This document shows positions 62,521-64,000 of a stretch of 64,000 bases of DNA, one piece after another. The position numbers were made by a program, and so were the translations under genes. The notes under the pieces were generated by a model that saw nothing but the letters and a program-made list of their open reading frames with translations, searched no databases and was not told where the DNA came from. The stretch spans positions 599,715 through 663,714 of the forward strand of contig VWZL01006771.1 in NCBI GenBank assembly GCA_013396915.1, in the 5' to 3' direction. Each line of letters opens with the position of its first letter. Within the stretch, counting starts at the first letter, position 1. Origin of the DNA: Stercorarius parasiticus. Lineage: Eukaryota > Chordata > Aves > Charadriiformes > Stercorariidae.

Positions 62521-62719
62521 ACTTCAAAAGAGCGTGGGAAATCCTGATTAAAAGGCTTTTCTCCCCCGTTGGGATCGACACCTTCTTTGAAGCCCTTCCA
62601 AGCGACAATGCAAACGCACCCACCGCCAAAGGACCGTATCTATATTTTAGGTGACTTTAATTTCTCTCTCCCCCCGCCTCTTGCTCTCTTCCCCCCTCCT
62701 CTCCTTTCAGTTTTGGAAA

Positions 62720-63060
62720 CACCTGGTAAGTTGTAAAATGATTTACGAAGTGAAAGTGTTAAATGAGGCCACCAGCTGTAAGACTGACAGAGCTTTATGA
62801 GTTTTATTAGGTGCCCTATTATGGAAAATAAACTTTAATCCGTCCATAAAAACAGAATCTGAAAAACATATTTGCCCTTGTAGTCTGGAACACTGAAGGT
62901 ATTCTTGTGAGACGCTGGGCTTTAAAGAGATTAATTTTATTGAGACAGACACAATACACCGGTAGGACTTTGATACAGAGTCCGTGAATAGTTGCCTGTA
63001 CCCCGCAAGGCGATTTTTCATAGGGCTGAGACACGTTTGGACACACACCTCTTGGGCATA
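62720..63060. promoter_or_regulatory. Candidate conserved non-coding element
   Basis: A non-repetitive block of balanced composition between two GC-rich patches, with phased-looking homeodomain-type motifs (TTTTATTAGG at 62802, AACTTTAATCC at 62829, AGATTAATTTTATTG at 62928). It has many stops and no splice-bounded coding frame of note. It looks like a developmental conserved non-coding element, but this is pattern judgement only. Confidence 0.3.
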
Positions 63061-63299
63061 CAGTACATTTCAGGCCCGAAGGAGCACGTCTGCCAGTTTA
63101 ATTAGCTGGTATTTAATTGAAAATGAATGGCTGAGGGAGTATCTTTTTTTTGGGGGGGTGGGGGGGTGATCTCAGGCAGCTTTTGATTTTTTATTATTTT
63201 ATTTGTCGCTAACTTTTTAAAGATAACGATGTGTCCTCCAGATATTGATGTATTTCAGATATTTTAGGGTGTAAACAGGAGGTAAATGCTGCTGGAGGT

Positions 63300-63440
63300 A
63301 ACTCGGAGGCGCCGCCGAATGTAGGGCGGAGGAGCCGCCGTGGTGCTGCGCGGCCCTGCGCGGCCGTTGCGCGGAGGTTCACCCACGAAGGTGCAGCCGC
63401 AGCCAGCGGCGTGGAAAATCGCAGGGCGACTAAAGCTTTC
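63300..63440. other. Short CpG cluster
   Basis: A dense CpG patch with repeated TGCGCGGCC units (63342-63370). No gene is visible. It may be the outer shore of the CpG-island group expected around MNX1. The final 100 bases of the window also become GC-rich. Confidence 0.5.
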
Positions 63441-64000
63441 ATTTTTCTGTATCTCCTTAACCTGTGGCCGAAAGGAAATCGTTTACAAATTTAAGTCAGA
63501 GCCCCAGACACGATTTTTTGCGTGCGGGGGGGAAGGGATCGATCGAGCCCAAATCAAGTTTATCCCGAGCAAGTTTTCTGGCATGTGGGATCCATGCAAA
63601 TTTATGATTCACCCCGTGAGCGTGTGTGATTTACGGCGTATCCCCTCGGCGCGCTGGGTGTGCCGGGCCGGTAAACTGATAACTAAAACTGCATTGTCCC
63701 TAAATGCCACCTCCAGCCGCGCCGCCCGAAGCCCTCCGCGATGGACAACTCTTTTCCTTCGTGTCATCTCATGCCATAATCTCGTGTATCCGCCAGCCTG
63801 TGCTGTACAGCACGGGTTGCTACAGAGGCCGTTTGGAGGGGCCACGCTGCTCTCACGTGAAAGGTTAATGCAAGGTTGTAAAAAATCGCGCTTTTTTTAT
63901 TTTTACAGGAGTGGGAACGCTCCTTATTTCGGAGCTCTTCATCCTCCGGCGATTTACGGGGGAGCGGCGGTCTCCGGGATGCGGGGGCCCGAGGACTGCA

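Larger units (their letters stand above)
53660..64000. other. Intergenic region downstream of NOM1 (towards MNX1)
   Basis: No convincing coding sequence. By synteny the next gene to the right should be MNX1 on the minus strand, but no homeodomain or MNX1-like frame is present, so it starts beyond 64000. Composition changes from AT-rich to mixed and then CpG-rich from about 62.1 kb. Contents recognised: a CTCF-like motif (54069-54087), AT-dinucleotide repeats (56440-56515), TAAT-motif clusters (60390-60520, 61000), a GC-rich minisatellite (62320-62412) and CpG clusters (62100-62520, 63300-63430). I recognise almost no repeat copies here, which fits a conserved regulatory flank of a developmental gene. 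A single N lies at 59783. Confidence 0.65.

Noticed and set aside
53660..64000. Search for MNX1 coding exons on the minus strand
   Set aside because: No homeodomain-like frame (no WFQNRR-type motif) was found on either strand; MNX1 must lie beyond the right edge.
1..64000. CRISPR arrays, bacterial operons, tRNA or rRNA genes
   Set aside because: The window is vertebrate nuclear DNA; no direct-repeat/spacer array and no tRNA A/B-box cloverleaf or rRNA sequence was noticed.

Overview
This is vertebrate nuclear DNA, almost certainly from a bird. It has split genes with GT-AG introns, CpG-island promoters, several truncated CR1 LINE fragments ending in the avian-type ATTCTATGAT tail, and two solo LTRs. 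Gene content and orientation match the conserved LMBR1-NOM1-MNX1 block (human 7q36, chicken chromosome 2). The species cannot be fixed from the sequence alone.

Layout. (1) 1 to about 17,330: the 5' part of LMBR1 on the minus strand. Only one coding exon is visible (517-589, encoding the first membrane segment); the rest is intron 2 (start) and a roughly 16.7 kb intron 1 holding a CR1 relic near 3.6 kb, CR1 fragments at 6.3-6.8 kb and 12.2 kb, and two related solo LTRs, each with perfect 5-bp target duplications (6866-7584 and 15245-15709). (2) 17,200-17,900: the CpG-island promoter of LMBR1, interrupted by a 174-base N gap (17329-17502) that probably swallowed coding exon 1. (3) 17.9-39.2 kb: AT-rich intergenic DNA with one clear CR1 fragment, small tandem repeats and candidate conserved regulatory blocks, including an inverted octamer (POU-type) site at 31.85 kb. 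(4) 39,308-53,626: the complete NOM1 gene on the plus strand, 11 coding exons, all junctions in frame, 818 predicted residues with MIF4G and MA3 domains. Its promoter has a YY1-type AAGATGGCGGC start context, a strong-context upstream ATG whose reading frame overlaps the main start, and a CTCF-like motif. (5) 53.7-64 kb: non-coding DNA expected to lie between NOM1 and the homeobox gene MNX1. It carries a second good CTCF-like motif, homeodomain-site clusters, apparently ordered non-repetitive blocks and CpG-rich patches that become denser to the right. MNX1 coding sequence itself is not in the window.

The genes are not an operon. LMBR1 (multi-pass membrane protein whose more distal introns hold the SHH limb enhancer in other vertebrates) and NOM1 (nucleolar 40S ribosome biogenesis factor) are neighbours transcribed divergently from separate CpG islands about 22 kb apart. 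I found no new gene system. The points most worth checking are the lost LMBR1 exon, the single-N collapse inside the second LTR, the upstream reading frame of NOM1, and the CTCF/homeodomain sites around the presumed boundary between the SHH and MNX1 regulatory territories.
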